Part shown: piece after piece, positions 35,412 through 45,175 of the stretch
Numbering within the stretch: position 1 is the stretch's first letter
Layout: each line of letters opens with the position of its first letter
NCBI RefSeq assembly: GCF_004297105.1
Contig: NZ_SCVE01000018.1
Span: 138,668 to 202,667, forward strand
Length of the DNA stretch: 64,000 nt
Source: Herbiconiux sp.
GTDB taxonomy: Bacteria; Actinomycetota; Actinomycetes; Actinomycetales; Microbacteriaceae
Direction of reading: 5' to 3'
The notes under the pieces: generated by a model
What the model was told of the DNA's origin: nothing
Seen by the model: only the letters and a program-made list of their open reading frames with translations
The model's database searches: none
Program-made: the position numbers and the translations under genes

Positions 35412-37091
35412 TCAGAGACGATCGCTCCGCCATTCCGACGCGATCTCCACACCGTCATCGAACGCCTCCTGCTCGCGGTCGCGCAGCTCCACCCGGCGGA
35501 TCTTTCCCGAGATCGTCTTCGGCAGGTCGAAGAACTCGAGGCGGCGCACGCGCTCGTACGCCGACAGCTCCGAGGCGCTGTGCGTGAACAGGGCGCGAGC
35601 GGTCTCGGCGTCGGGCTGCCACCCTTCGGCCAGAGCGACGTAGGCCTTCACCACGGTGTGCCGCGTCGCATCCGGAGCCGGCACCACCGCTGACTCGGCC
35701 ACGGCCGGATGCCGCAGGAGCACACTCTCCACCTCGAACGGCGAGATCTTGTAGTCGGACGACTTGAAGATGTCGTCGGTGCGGCCGATGAACGTGATGG
35801 TGCCGTCATCCGCCTGCTCGGCGACGTCTCCGGTGTGGAAGTAGCCGCCGGCGCGCGCTTCGGCTGTGCGTGCCTCGTCGGCGAGGTAGCCCGTCATGAG
35901 GTTCACGGGAAGGGACGCGAGATCGAGGCAGATCTCGCCCGTGGTGGCGGGCTCACCGCTCACCGGGTCGATGATCGCGATCGAGATGCCGGGCAGGGGC
36001 CGACCCATCGAACCGGGCACCACCGCACCGCCGGGTGGGTTGGCGATGAGGGCGGTGGTCTCGGTCTGGCCGTAGCCGTCGCGGATGGTGAGACCCCAGG
36101 CATCCTGAACCGCCGAGATCACGCCCGGGTTGAGTGGTTCGCCGGCCGAGAGCGCCTCGCGGAGCTTGCGGGGCTTCGTTCCGAGTTCGGCCTGGATGAG
36201 CATCCGCCACACGGTCGGCGGCGCGCAGAAGGTGCCGACGCCGGCTTCGTCGAGCTTCTGACGCAGGGCGATCGGATCGAAGCGCCCGTAGTTGTAGACG
36301 AACACGGTGGCCTCGGCGTTCCATGGCGCGAAGAACAGGCTCCAGGCGTGCTTGCCCCAGCCCGGTGAACTGATGGCGAGGTGCACGTCGCCGGGACGGA
36401 GACCGAGCCAGTAGAGGGTCGACAGGTGACCCACCGGGTACGAGACGTGGCTGTGCACCACCATCTTGGGTTTCGACGTGGTGCCGGAGGTGAAGTAGAT
36501 GAGGCACGGGTCGTCCGAGTTCACGGTGACCGTGGGGCTGATGCCGATGCCCTCGAGCGACTCGTCGTAGTCTCGCCAGCCCTCGGTGGCGCCGCCCACG
36601 ACGATGCGGGTGTAGTCGCCCTCGAGGCTCGCGAACTTGGCGGTGTCGGCGCGATCGACGATCACGTGACTCACCCGCCCGCGCTCGAGCCGATCGGCGA
36701 GGTCGGCGGTGGAGAGCAGAGTGGTGGTGGGCAGGATGACGGCACCCAGCTTCATGATGGCGAGCATCGACTCCCACAGCTCCACCCGGTTGCCGAGCAT
36801 GAGCATCACGTGGTCGCCCTGCTCGACGCCGGCCGCGGAGAGCCAGGCGGCCACCTCGTCGGAGCGCCAGCGCATCCGGTCGAAGCTGACGCTGGTGTCA
36901 CGGCCATCTTCTTCGACGATGCGCAGTGCGGTCTTCTCGTTGCCCACGGCGATGGCGTCGAACCAGTCGACGGCCCAGTTGAAGTGCTCCCCCACATCGG
37001 GCCACACGAACGCAGCCTCGGCCGCCGCTGCGTCGTCGCGGTGCTCGATCAGGGTGGTGCGGGCGGCCCGGAGGTTCTCGGTCGGGTTCAT
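35412..37091 (-). CDS. acyl-CoA synthetase (AMP-binding)
   Basis: 559 residues from the ATG at 37091 (AGAGGG directly upstream). Forms acyl-CoA through an acyl-adenylate. The P-loop-like LIYFTSGTTSKPKMVVHSH, the adenylate motif DGYGQTETT, the hinge YFHTGDVAEQADDG with IGRTDDIFKSS, and the C-terminal catalytic Lys in LPKTISGKIRRVELR are intact. The subfamily is closest in pattern to medium-chain or aryl acid synthetases. The neighbouring MaoC hydratase suggests a fatty or aromatic acid pathway. Confidence 0.93.
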   Translation of the reverse strand: MNPTENLRAARTTLIEHRDDAAAAEAAFVWPDVGEHFNWAVDWFDAIAVGNEKTALRIVEEDGRDTSVSFDRMRWRSDEVAAWLSAAGVEQGDHVMLMLGNRVELWESMLAIMKLGAVILPTTTLLSTADLADRLERGRVSHVIVDRADTAKFASLEGDYTRIVVGGATEGWRDYDESLEGIGISPTVTVNSDDPCLIYFTSGTTSKPKMVVHSHVSYPVGHLSTLYWLGLRPGDVHLAISSPGWGKHAWSLFFAPWNAEATVFVYNYGRFDPIALRQKLDEAGVGTFCAPPTVWRMLIQAELGTKPRKLREALSAGEPLNPGVISAVQDAWGLTIRDGYGQTETTALIANPPGGAVVPGSMGRPLPGISIAIIDPVSGEPATTGEICLDLASLPVNLMTGYLADEARTAEARAGGYFHTGDVAEQADDGTITFIGRTDDIFKSSDYKISPFEVESVLLRHPAVAESAVVPAPDATRHTVVKAYVALAEGWQPDAETARALFTHSASELSAYERVRRLEFFDLPKTISGKIRRVELRDREQEAFDDGVEIASEWRSDRL

Positions 37092-37222
37092 CCCTCTAGT
37101 CTGCCGCGTCCCATCGCGCGCAGTGCGCACGACATCCGTGTCGTCACGGCCTTGTACGGCGATCATGAATACGGTTCTCCACGAAGGCGGATGCAGAATG
37201 CACGCCGCGGAGAATCGGGACG

Positions 37223-37410
37223 ATGGCGAGGAAGACTGAGCTCAGCAAGGCGCTCGAACGCGAGTGGGAGGTGTGGGTGCGGCAGAGGGCCTCCAGGACG
37301 ACACCGTGCGTCACTCCCTGACCTACATGCTGGTGACTGCCCGGGTGCATCATGGCACCAACGACGGGTTCGGGGCACCCGTCGTGCCTTCATCTCCGAA
37401 CCGGACCTAG
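37223..37410 (+). pseudogene. possible frameshifted remnant
   Basis: The frame MARKTELSKALEREWEVWV (from 37223) ends at 37320, but shifting frame near 37284 continues sensibly as EGLQDDTVRHSLTYMLVTAR and on to a stop at 37408-37410. Together they would read as one small protein broken by a single-base change. No family recognised and no ribosome site. Apart from this and one hairpin I see nothing in 37092-37438. Confidence 0.3.
37361..37385. terminator. hairpin downstream of maoC gene
   Basis: ACGACGGGT / ACCCGTCGT, 9-bp perfect arms with a 7-nt loop, 53 bp past the MaoC stop. Confidence 0.55.
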
Positions 37411-37438
37411 GCCGCCCGGATGCGGCGAGGGCGCTCGA

Positions 37439-37894
37439 TCAGGCGGCGGCGCGGGTGAGCATGAGCATGTCCATGCGGCCCGACTGCACCACGTCGCCGT
37501 GCTGGTTGCGGAGGGTGAGCATCCGCTCGACCACGCCTGTCGTGCCCGACGAGGTGAGCCGCAGACCCAGGATCTCCACGGTGCAGGTGAGGGTGTCGCC
37601 GATGAAGACCGGCGCCGCGAAGCGCCAGCCGTCGATGCCGAGCAACGCGACGGAGCTGCCCTCGAAGACGCCCGTGCGGGCGATGAGGCCGAGCGCCAGG
37701 GATGCGCCGTAGAGGCCGTTCACGATGCGCTGGCCGAATCTCGAGGCGGCCGCGAATTCCGCATCGGTGTGCAGCTGGTTGTTGTCGTTGGTGAGCGCCG
37801 CGAACATCACGAGGTCGGTCTCGGTGACCGTCTTGCCCGGGGTGACGAACACCTGTCCGGTCGCGAAATCCTCGAAGTAATGCGTCTCTGCCAT
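37439..37894 (-). CDS. MaoC-family dehydratase/hydratase
   Basis: 151 residues from the ATG at 37894. Hot-dog fold with the hydratase motif around LTNDNNQLHTDAEFAAASRFG (Asp/His pair) and FAAPVFIGDTLTCTVEI. Members hydrate enoyl-CoA or act on related thioesters. It follows the acyl-CoA synthetase region on the same strand, but with a hairpin and about 350 bp between, so a shared operon is not clear. TACTCT lies exactly 6 nt before the ATG and no ribosome site is present. Confidence 0.9.
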   Translation of the reverse strand: MAETHYFEDFATGQVFVTPGKTVTETDLVMFAALTNDNNQLHTDAEFAAASRFGQRIVNGLYGASLALGLIARTGVFEGSSVALLGIDGWRFAAPVFIGDTLTCTVEILGLRLTSSGTTGVVERMLTLRNQHGDVVQSGRMDMLMLTRAAA

Positions 37895-37900
37895 GCAGCC

Positions 37901-37906
37901 AGAGTA
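37901..37906 (-). promoter_or_regulatory. -10 box of maoC gene (leaderless layout)
   Basis: Minus-strand TACTCT, then GGCTGC, then ATG; no Shine-Dalgarno. Confidence 0.4.
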
Positions 37907-38004
37907 GCGAAGCTCCCCTACTCCACTCGGGAGGGGGTCGTGGATTCGTCCACAGATCACGACGCGCCGGGCGTCGAGCGTAACCCGCACGGCACGATCG
38001 ACGG

Positions 38005-38892
38005 ATGCTCCTTGCCACCCTCGCCGCGCTCGGCGGCGTTGCGGCCACCCGCATCCTCCTGCACGAGCACGGCGTGCACGAGCGGGAGCTGCGAGCGGCT
38101 GTCGCTCGCGGCGACATCAGGCGCGTGCGCCAAGGCTGGGTCGCGCTTCCGGCGGCAGACCCCGACGTGGTGGCGGCCGTGCGGGTCGGCGGGGCACTCA
38201 CCTGCACCTCCGTGCTCCGCCACACGCGCGTCTGGACCGATCACGACCATGGCGTTCACGTGCGCGTCCTGCCTACCAACGCCCGGCTCAGCTCTCCCCT
38301 GGATCGGGGCCGCCCACTTGGGGCCCGGAGCTCCGTCACGGTCCATCGTCCGGGGTGGGCGCCGACCCCGACGGAGGCTGTCGACTGCTTCACCACCGCC
38401 CTGGCAGTCGCTACCCGGTGCCAACCTCGGATGTCAGCGATCGCCACGCTGGACTCAGCACTCAACCTCAAGCTCACCACCCTGTCGGCTCTGCAGGATG
38501 TGCTCGCGCCATTGCCGGCGAAGTATCGCGCCTACCTCGACCTCGTCGGTCCCTCGGCACAGTCCGGGTTGGAGACCAAGACACGCCTCGCCCTCCGGAG
38601 CAGGCGAGTACGGCTGCGGAGCCAAGTGCGCCTGCCACGTGTCGGCAAGGTCGATCTGGTGGTGGGCGAACGGCTCGTGCTCGAGCTGGACGGCTACGAA
38701 TGGCACTCCCGGAAGGCCGACTTCGAAGAAGACCGACGCCGCGACCGCGAGCTGACCTCTCAGGGCTACCAGGTTCTCCGTCTGAGCTATGCGCAGGTCA
38801 CGACCGATTGGCCGGGCTGCGAAGACGCGATTCTGGGCATGATCCGGCTCCGCCGCCACCTCTGGCCACGACGAGCCCAAATCAGGCGGTGA
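38005..38892 (+). CDS. DUF559 (Vsr-like nuclease fold) protein with AbiEi-like N-terminus
   Basis: 295 residues. The N-terminal ~60 residues form a winged-helix-like region ([32 protein letters not shown]) resembling AbiEi-type antitoxin domains. The C-terminal part is a DUF559/Vsr-like nuclease fold: [20 protein letters not shown], then a charged [12 protein letters not shown] and [12 protein letters not shown]. These proteins are abundant in actinobacteria and unproven as nucleases. The 3' end overlaps convergent ispG by 11 bp. Confidence 0.85.
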   Translation: MLLATLAALGGVAATRILLHEHGVHERELRAAVARGDIRRVRQGWVALPAADPDVVAAVRVGGALTCTSVLRHTRVWTDHDHGVHVRVLPTNARLSSPLDRGRPLGARSSVTVHRPGWAPTPTEAVDCFTTALAVATRCQPRMSAIATLDSALNLKLTTLSALQDVLAPLPAKYRAYLDLVGPSAQSGLETKTRLALRSRRVRLRSQVRLPRVGKVDLVVGERLVLELDGYEWHSRKADFEEDRRRDRELTSQGYQVLRLSYAQVTTDWPGCEDAILGMIRLRRHLWPRRAQIRR

Positions 38893-40033
38893 CCACCTGC
38901 GGGCTGCCGGTGACGTCGGACGGCATCTCGGCGGCGAGGCGGTTGGCCTCCTCGATCAGCGTGGCCACGATCTCCGACTCGGGCACGGTCTTGATCACCT
39001 CGCCCTTCACGAAGATCTGGCCCTTGCCGTTGCCCGAGGCCACACCGAGGTCGGCCTCGCGCGCCTCGCCGGGCCCGTTCACGACACAGCCCATCACCGC
39101 AACCCGCAGCGGCACGCTCATGCCTTCGAGCCCGTCGGTCACCGCGTTCGCGAGCGAGTACACGTCGACCTGCGCGCGCCCGCACGAGGGGCACGACACG
39201 ATCTCGAGCTTGCGCTCACGGAGGTTCAGCGACTGCAGGATCTGCAGTCCCACCTTCACCTCTTCGGCAGGCGGCGCCGACAGCGAGACGCGGATGGTGT
39301 CGCCGATGCCCTCCGACAGGAGGATGCCGAACGCCGTGGCGCTCTTGATGGTGCCCTGGAACGACGGCCCCGCCTCGGTGACCCCGAGGTGCAGCGGCCA
39401 GTCGCCACGCTCGGCGAGCAACCGGTACGCCTTCACCATGATGATCGGATCGTTGTGCTTCACCGAGATCTTGAAGTCGTGGAAGTCGTGCTCCTCGAAC
39501 AGCGACGCCTCCCACACGGCGCTCTCAACGAGCGCCTCGGGGGTGGCCTTGCCGTACTTGGCGAGCAGCGACGGCTCGAGCGAACCGGCGTTCACACCGA
39601 TGCGGATCGACACCCCGGCAGCCTTGGCCGCCGCGGCGATCTTGCCCACCTGGTCGTCGAACTTGCGGATGTTGCCCGGGTTCACCCGAACGGCCGCGCA
39701 CCCCGCATCGATTGCCGCGTACACGTAGTTGGGCTGGAAATGGATGTCGGCGATCACCGGGATCTGCGACTTCTTCGCAATGATCGGCAGCGCCTCGGCG
39801 TCATCGCGCGAGGGCACCGCCACACGCACGATGTCGCAACCGGATGCCGTGAGCTCGGCGATCTGCTGCAGCGTCGCGTTGATGTTCGGCGTGGGGGTGG
39901 TGCACATCGACTGCACGCTCACGGGGGCGTCACCCCCGACGAGCACCTTGCCCACCTTGATCTGGCGGGACTTGCGCCGCGGAGCGAGGGTTTCGGGCGG
40001 GGGCTTGGGCATCCCCAGGTTGATTGCAGGCAC
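38882..40033 (-). CDS. ispG: 4-hydroxy-3-methylbut-2-enyl diphosphate synthase
   Basis: 383 residues. [4Fe-4S] enzyme of the MEP isoprenoid pathway. [20 protein letters not shown] with VQSMCTTPT and the C-terminal cluster ligands (SCPSCGRAQ and CVVNGPGEA) are intact. Start is the GTG at 40033 with TAGACT exactly 6 nt upstream and no ribosome site. The dxr-rseP-ispG cluster on this strand is conserved in actinobacteria. Confidence 0.97.
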   Translation of the reverse strand: MPAINLGMPKPPPETLAPRRKSRQIKVGKVLVGGDAPVSVQSMCTTPTPNINATLQQIAELTASGCDIVRVAVPSRDDAEALPIIAKKSQIPVIADIHFQPNYVYAAIDAGCAAVRVNPGNIRKFDDQVGKIAAAAKAAGVSIRIGVNAGSLEPSLLAKYGKATPEALVESAVWEASLFEEHDFHDFKISVKHNDPIIMVKAYRLLAERGDWPLHLGVTEAGPSFQGTIKSATAFGILLSEGIGDTIRVSLSAPPAEEVKVGLQILQSLNLRERKLEIVSCPSCGRAQVDVYSLANAVTDGLEGMSVPLRVAVMGCVVNGPGEAREADLGVASGNGKGQIFVKGEVIKTVPESEIVATLIEEANRLAAEMPSDVTGSPQVVTA

Positions 40034-40039
40034 GGATCC

Positions 40040-40045
40040 AGTCTA
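40040..40045 (-). promoter_or_regulatory. -10 box of ispG (leaderless layout)
   Basis: Minus-strand TAGACT, then GGATCC, then GTG start. Confidence 0.45.
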
Positions 40046-40114
40046 GAACCGCAGTCTGGATACGCGGTCAGCGCAGGGTGAATAGCCCGGGACGAACCGA
40101 CGGATGCCCGCGGC

Positions 40115-41443
40115 TCAGCCGAAGACGTTGATGGGCTTCACGATGTCGGCGTAGACGAGGAGTGCCGTCATTCCGCCGAACAGGATGACCACGGCGAACG
40201 TCAACGGCATGAGCTTGGCGGCGTCGACCGGCCCCGGATCCTTGCGTTTGAACAGCCTGGCCCAGCCGCGCCGGATGGCCTCCCAGATCGCCGCGGCCAC
40301 ATGACCGCCGTCGAGCGGGGTGAGCGGCACGAGGTTGATCACGAGCAGCGCAACGTTCAGGGAACCGAGGAGCCCGAGCAGGCTGGCGGCCTTGGAGGCG
40401 AGAGGGATCGTGTCGATCGACGCGATCTCGCCGGCCACCCGGCCGACGCCCACCACGCTGATCGGCCCGTTGATGTCGCGCTCCCCCGAGCCGAACGCGG
40501 CCTGCGCCACGTCGTAGAGCCGCTGCGGGAGGTTCACCACGAGGTTCACCGTGCTGGCGATGTTCTCGCCCACCATGGGCAGCACCGCGGTGATGGGCTG
40601 GGGCACCAGCTGGCTCGCGGCCCCGATGCCCACGAAGCCCACTTCCTGGGTCTGCTTGGTGCCATCGGCGTTGGTGACGACGGCACCCGTGTCGTCGGTG
40701 ACGTACCGCTCGGTGAGCAGCGGGGTGATGCTGAGCGTGACCTCTTGGCCGTCGCGCTCCACCACCACGGGTAGCGCGGTTCCGGCGGAGTCGCGGATGA
40801 TCTCGGTCGACTGGTCCCAACTCGTGATGGGGGTGCCGTCGATGCTCACGAGCCTGTCACCCGGCTGCAGTCCTGCCGCAGCGCCCGGCGACGCGGCGTC
40901 GCCCGCCTCGCAGTCCTGCCGGTCGCTCGTGGCCGGCAGCACACAGGCCGACACGCTGCCGACGGTGGTGGAACTCTGCGCGGTGCCGAACCCCACGAGC
41001 ACGATCGAGAAGAACACCACGGCCAGCACGAGGTTCATGAACGGGCCGCCGAGCATCACGATGATGCGCTGCCAGACCGGCTTGCGGTAGAAGGCCCGGT
41101 CTTCGTCGGTGCCGATGGTGAGCTGTGACTGGGCACGCGCATCCTGAACCATCGACTGGAAGAAACCGGTGCTGTTCGCCACCGCCTTGCCGCCGCTACG
41201 ACGCGGCGGGAACATGCCGATCATCGAGATGTAGCCACCGAACGGGATGGCCTTCAGGCCGTACTCCGTCTCTCCCCGCTTGCGCGAGAAGATGGTGGGG
41301 CCGAACCCCACCATGTACTGGGTGACCTTGATGCCGAAGAGTTTCGCGGGCACGAGGTGGCCCACCTCGTGGAGCCCGATGGAGACGGCGACGCCGACGG
41401 CGATGATGAGTACGCCGAGAATGAACTGCAAGACCGTTTCCAC
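40115..41443 (-). CDS. RseP/Rip1-type site-2 protease
   Basis: 442 residues, start GTG at 41443. Intramembrane M50 metalloprotease: HEVGH zinc motif in the first helix (IGLHEVGHLVPAKLFG), a central PDZ domain (about 195-260, GLQPGDRLVSIDG), and the third zinc ligand in NLVPLTPLDGGH. It cleaves membrane-bound anti-sigma factors or similar substrates. An unusual Cys-containing insert (VSACVLPATSDRQDCEAGD) precedes the PDZ domain. TAGTGT lies exactly 6 nt upstream of the start. Confidence 0.95.
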   Translation of the reverse strand: METVLQFILGVLIIAVGVAVSIGLHEVGHLVPAKLFGIKVTQYMVGFGPTIFSRKRGETEYGLKAIPFGGYISMIGMFPPRRSGGKAVANSTGFFQSMVQDARAQSQLTIGTDEDRAFYRKPVWQRIIVMLGGPFMNLVLAVVFFSIVLVGFGTAQSSTTVGSVSACVLPATSDRQDCEAGDAASPGAAAGLQPGDRLVSIDGTPITSWDQSTEIIRDSAGTALPVVVERDGQEVTLSITPLLTERYVTDDTGAVVTNADGTKQTQEVGFVGIGAASQLVPQPITAVLPMVGENIASTVNLVVNLPQRLYDVAQAAFGSGERDINGPISVVGVGRVAGEIASIDTIPLASKAASLLGLLGSLNVALLVINLVPLTPLDGGHVAAAIWEAIRRGWARLFKRKDPGPVDAAKLMPLTFAVVILFGGMTALLVYADIVKPINVFG

Positions 41444-41449
41444 ACCAGG

Positions 41450-41455
41450 ACACTA
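41450..41455 (-). promoter_or_regulatory. -10 box of site-2 protease gene (leaderless layout)
   Basis: Minus-strand TAGTGT, then CCTGGT, then GTG start; no Shine-Dalgarno. Confidence 0.45.
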
Positions 41456-41512
41456 CCCTGGCGCGGAATGAGGCCGCTGATCGTTGGCTGAACGCCGGAT
41501 GTGGGGTCTCCG

Positions 41513-42598
41513 TCAGGCGTGGGCGATGAGCTGATCGGCCGTCGCTCGAGCCCACGACTCCGCGTCGGCGAGCGACTCACGAGTCACGGTCTCCCCCGGC
41601 ATCTCGTGGGCGTCGACGACCCGCTGCACGGTGTCGACGATGTCGAGGAATCCGATTCTCCCCGCGTGGAACGCGGCCACCGCCTGCTCGTTGGCGGCGT
41701 TGAACACCGCCGGGTAGCTTCCCCCCGCACGGCCCACCTGCTTCGCCAGGGCGACGGCCGGGAAGGCCACCTCGTCGAGCGGCGCGAACGTCCACGAGTG
41801 CGAGGCCGTCCAGTCGATGGGGGCGCCTACCCCCGGCACGCGCGCCGGCCAGTCGAGGCCGAGGGCGATCGGCAGCCGCATGTCGGGGGGCGAGGCCTGG
41901 GCGATGGTGGAGCCATCCGTGAACTCCACCATCGAGTGCACGACCGACTGCGGATGCACCGTCACCTCGATGTCGGCGTAGGCCACGTCGAACAGCAGGT
42001 GCGCCTCGATCACCTCGAGCCCCTTGTTCACGAGGGTGGCCGAGTTCGTGGTGACCACGAGGCCCATGTCCCAGGTGGGATGTGCGAGGGCTTCGCGGGG
42101 TGTGACATCCGTCATCTCCGCACGGCTGCGCCCACGGAACGGGCCCCCGGATGCGGTGAGCACGAGCCGCGCCACCTCGTCGGCGGTTCCGGAGCGAAGG
42201 GCTTGCGCGATGGCCGAGTGCTCGGAGTCGACGGGCACGATCTGGCCGGGCTTCGCGGCCCCGCGCACGAGGTCGCCGCCCACGATGAGGCTCTCCTTGT
42301 TGGCGAGCGCGAGGGTGCGGCCGGCCTCGAGAGCGGCGAGGGTCGGACCGAGTCCGACCGATCCCGTGATGCCGTTGAGCACGACGTCGGCCTCGACATC
42401 GCGCACGATCTGCTCGGCATCGAGCTCACCGAGCCCGGTGTCGTCGACGTGGAACTCGGCCGCCTGGGCGTCGAGCGCCGCGCGGTTCGTGCCGGCCACA
42501 AGACCCACCACATCGAACTTGTCGGGGTTGGCCCGGATGACGTCGAGCGCCTGAACGCCGATGGAACCGGTGGAGCCGAGGATGATGACGCGTTTCAC
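41513..42598 (-). CDS. dxr: 1-deoxy-D-xylulose 5-phosphate reductoisomerase
   Basis: 361 residues from the GTG at 42598, which has GGAGG 8 nt upstream; further in-frame extension would run into a large hairpin. Second MEP-pathway step, NADPH-dependent. N-terminal [18 protein letters not shown], the metal-site region [14 protein letters not shown] and [16 protein letters not shown] are intact. Confidence 0.97.
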   Translation of the reverse strand: MKRVIILGSTGSIGVQALDVIRANPDKFDVVGLVAGTNRAALDAQAAEFHVDDTGLGELDAEQIVRDVEADVVLNGITGSVGLGPTLAALEAGRTLALANKESLIVGGDLVRGAAKPGQIVPVDSEHSAIAQALRSGTADEVARLVLTASGGPFRGRSRAEMTDVTPREALAHPTWDMGLVVTTNSATLVNKGLEVIEAHLLFDVAYADIEVTVHPQSVVHSMVEFTDGSTIAQASPPDMRLPIALGLDWPARVPGVGAPIDWTASHSWTFAPLDEVAFPAVALAKQVGRAGGSYPAVFNAANEQAVAAFHAGRIGFLDIVDTVQRVVDAHEMPGETVTRESLADAESWARATADQLIAHA

Positions 42599-42665
42599 GG
42601 TGCCATCCTCCCATCCGCGCCGCCGTTCCGCCTGCGCGAGCGCAGGCGGCGGGAGGACTACCGGC

Positions 42666-42731
42666 GTAACTAGGAGAATCCGTGAGACCGACGCCGTATA
42701 GGGCCTCGGTCTCACGGATTCGCGTAGTTAC
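42666..42731. terminator. large imperfect palindrome between FKBP gene and dxr
   Basis: 26-bp arms (42666-42691 and 42706-42731) matching at 24 of 26 positions, beginning GTAACTA and centred on a 14-nt loop. Longer than a typical terminator and without U-tract; may be a terminator for the FKBP gene or a REP-like element. Confidence 0.6.
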
Positions 42732-42747
42732 CCGGTTCTGTGTGGGA

Positions 42748-43746
42748 TCAGCCTGCCGTCTGGGTGGCCGAGGCAGAGGCCAGGATGTCGATCACGAAGA
42801 CGAGCGTGTCGGTGCCCGAGATGCCGGCCGAGCTGTTGCCGTCGGATCCGTAGCCCTGGTCGGGCGGGATCACGACGACGACCTGCGACCCGACGGTCTG
42901 GCCGACCATCGCGGCCGCGAAGCCGCTGACGACGCCGGTGGTCTGGAAGGTGCGCGGACCGCCGTTGCCCCAGCTCTGATCGAAGATGGTGCCGCTGCCC
43001 CAGATCAGACCCTGGTACTGCACGGTGACGTTGTCGCCGTCGCCCACGACCGCTCCGTCGCCCTTCTTGAGGGTCTCGACCTGCAGCGTGCTGGGCGGGT
43101 CGGTGGCCGGGATGGAGACGGTGGGGGCTCCGTCGTCGGCGAGCGTGACGGTCGGGAAACCGTCTTGTGCGGGCTGGTCGGTGCCTTCGGCCCGGGTGGG
43201 GATGATGCCCTCGATGTCGGCCACCATCACGAGCGTGTCGCCCGCGGCGATGCCGAGCGACGAGTTGCCCGAGTCGCCGAACGCGTCAGCCGGCGGGATG
43301 ACCGCGACCACACGCGAGCCCACCGGGGCACACGCCACGGCCTCGACGATGCCCGGGATGTACTGCGTGGAGTCGACGGTGAGCTGAAGCTGGGTGCCGC
43401 CCTCATCGAGCGTGGAGAACACCTTGTCGCCCGAGGAGCCGTTGTAGATGGTGAAGTCGATGGTGGCCACCGACCCGAACTCGACGTTGTCGCCGTCGCC
43501 CTCGGTGACGATGGTGCGCTGGGTGGAGTCGACGGTGAGCGGACCCTGGAAGGCGGTGGTCGGGGCGGCACCGAAGTCACCGGTGACGGTGACGCTGTCG
43601 GATGCGCTGCCCGAGCTCGCGCACTCGGTGGAGCCCGCGGCACCGGCGGTGGGCGTCGAGGTGGCGGTGGGCTCCGACGAGGAGCACCCCGCGAGAAGCA
43701 GTGTTGCCGCGACGGCGGCGGCCGCGACGGCCGTGATTGAACGCAT
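42748..43746 (-). CDS. FKBP-type peptidyl-prolyl isomerase lipoprotein (two domains)
   Basis: 332 residues from the ATG at 43746 (GAGG upstream). Lipoprotein signal with lipobox LAGC, a Ser/Thr-rich linker, then two FKBP-like domains (about 75-185 and 225-325). The C-terminal one is complete (VTVQYQGLIWGSGTIFDQSW, VVVIPPDQGYG). The first is more divergent. It probably acts on proteins folding outside the membrane. Confidence 0.92.
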   Translation of the reverse strand: MRSITAVAAAAVAATLLLAGCSSSEPTATSTPTAGAAGSTECASSGSASDSVTVTGDFGAAPTTAFQGPLTVDSTQRTIVTEGDGDNVEFGSVATIDFTIYNGSSGDKVFSTLDEGGTQLQLTVDSTQYIPGIVEAVACAPVGSRVVAVIPPADAFGDSGNSSLGIAAGDTLVMVADIEGIIPTRAEGTDQPAQDGFPTVTLADDGAPTVSIPATDPPSTLQVETLKKGDGAVVGDGDNVTVQYQGLIWGSGTIFDQSWGNGGPRTFQTTGVVSGFAAAMVGQTVGSQVVVVIPPDQGYGSDGNSSAGISGTDTLVFVIDILASASATQTAG

Positions 43747-43790
43747 GGGTCCTCTTCGTTGGAATCGTGGGGATCGCGAGTCAGTCTTGC

Positions 43791-45128
43791 TCAGTCGCCT
43801 TGGTCCAAGCTGGTGACCGGCTGAGAGCGCAAACGATGTGACACAAGCGTGATGAGACCGCACACGCCCACGAACACGGCGCCGGCGGCAGTGATCCCGA
43901 AGCCTCCTCGGGCGGAGACCTCGTCGATCACGATACCGGCCAGAGCCGACCCCACGGTGACGCCGATGCTGAGCGCGGTCGACGGCCAGGCCAGCGCTTC
44001 GGTGAGCCGGGAGCGGTGGACCCGGCTCTCGACGAGCGCCATGCCGGAGATCAGCAGCGGCGTGGTGGCGAACCCGGCCACCAGCAGAACGGCACCGATC
44101 GCCGGCAGGCTCGGCATGAACGCCACCACCGGAACGAGAAGGCCGTAGACCACCGCCGACACCCCGACCCGCAGCACGAGCGGGGCGCGCAGCCGGAGCG
44201 CACCGAAGGCAAGGCCCGAGATCACGCTGCCGAGCGCGAACAAGGCCAGCACGATCCCCGCGGCGGCCGGCTGCCCCTGCTCGGCCGAGAAGGCCACGGC
44301 GGTCAGGTCGAGGGAGCCGAACACCGCGCCGACACCGAAGAACACCGGCAGCGAGCCCATGAGCCCCGACGGGATACGGCGCAGGAACGGCGCGCGATCG
44401 GGACGGGCATCCGGATGCACGGCCGGCGTCGTGCGCCGAAGTGCGATGAGCGCGCCCTGGCCCACGATGCCGAAGACGAGCCCCACCGCGAAACCGAGAG
44501 CGGGGTCGATGGCTGCGGCGAGGATGGTGACGACCGGCGGACCGATCACGAACACCGATTCGTCGGCCACGGATTCGACCGAGAACGCGGTGTGCCGGCG
44601 CCCTTCGTCGGGCAGCAGGGCCGACCAGCGCGCTCGGGTGGCCGAACCGACATCGAGGGCCGTGCCGCCCACGAGGAAGGCGAGGGGGAACCACATCCCT
44701 TCCGGTAAGCCCCCCAGCACCGCCCCCACGAAGGCGAGGGCCAGCAGCGTGGAGCTCACGAGGCCGGCGGCCAGCACGGGGCGCTGGCCCCAGCGGTCCA
44801 TGGCGCGCGACCAGAGGGGGCCCACGAACGCCGTGCCGAGCACGAGTGCGCCGGCCACGGCCGCGGCGAGCGTGTAGCTGCCGGTGACACCGGCGACGAG
44901 GAGTACCGAGCCGATGCTCAGCGTCGAACGCGGCAGACGGCCGAGCCAGCCGGCGGCGAAGAACGCGGCCGATCCGGGCACGGCGAAGATGGCACGGTAG
45001 GCGTGGCGGCGGGGCGACGCGGTGCGGCGACCATCGGAGAGTAAGGAAGCGGCGTCGGATGCCCCGGGCCGGGTTGACTGCGTGGGGTGGGCGGGCTCTG
45101 CGCCAGGATGCTCCTCGGGAGCGTGCAC
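43791..45128 (-). CDS. MFS transporter
   Basis: 445 residues, about 12 helices, with a polar 40-residue N-terminal extension before RAIFAVPGSAAFFAAGWLGRL. The loop between helices 2 and 3 has RAMDRWGQRPVLAAG, typical of MFS. It resembles actinobacterial efflux proteins of unknown substrate. The GTG start at 45128 lacks a clear ribosome site. Adjacent to a second MFS gene on the same strand. Confidence 0.88.
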   Translation of the reverse strand: MHAPEEHPGAEPAHPTQSTRPGASDAASLLSDGRRTASPRRHAYRAIFAVPGSAAFFAAGWLGRLPRSTLSIGSVLLVAGVTGSYTLAAAVAGALVLGTAFVGPLWSRAMDRWGQRPVLAAGLVSSTLLALAFVGAVLGGLPEGMWFPLAFLVGGTALDVGSATRARWSALLPDEGRRHTAFSVESVADESVFVIGPPVVTILAAAIDPALGFAVGLVFGIVGQGALIALRRTTPAVHPDARPDRAPFLRRIPSGLMGSLPVFFGVGAVFGSLDLTAVAFSAEQGQPAAAGIVLALFALGSVISGLAFGALRLRAPLVLRVGVSAVVYGLLVPVVAFMPSLPAIGAVLLVAGFATTPLLISGMALVESRVHRSRLTEALAWPSTALSIGVTVGSALAGIVIDEVSARGGFGITAAGAVFVGVCGLITLVSHRLRSQPVTSLDQGD

Positions 45129-45175
45129 GATCGTCTCGGCCTTCTGGTCACAGCGAAGGCGGGACAGCCCACCGG

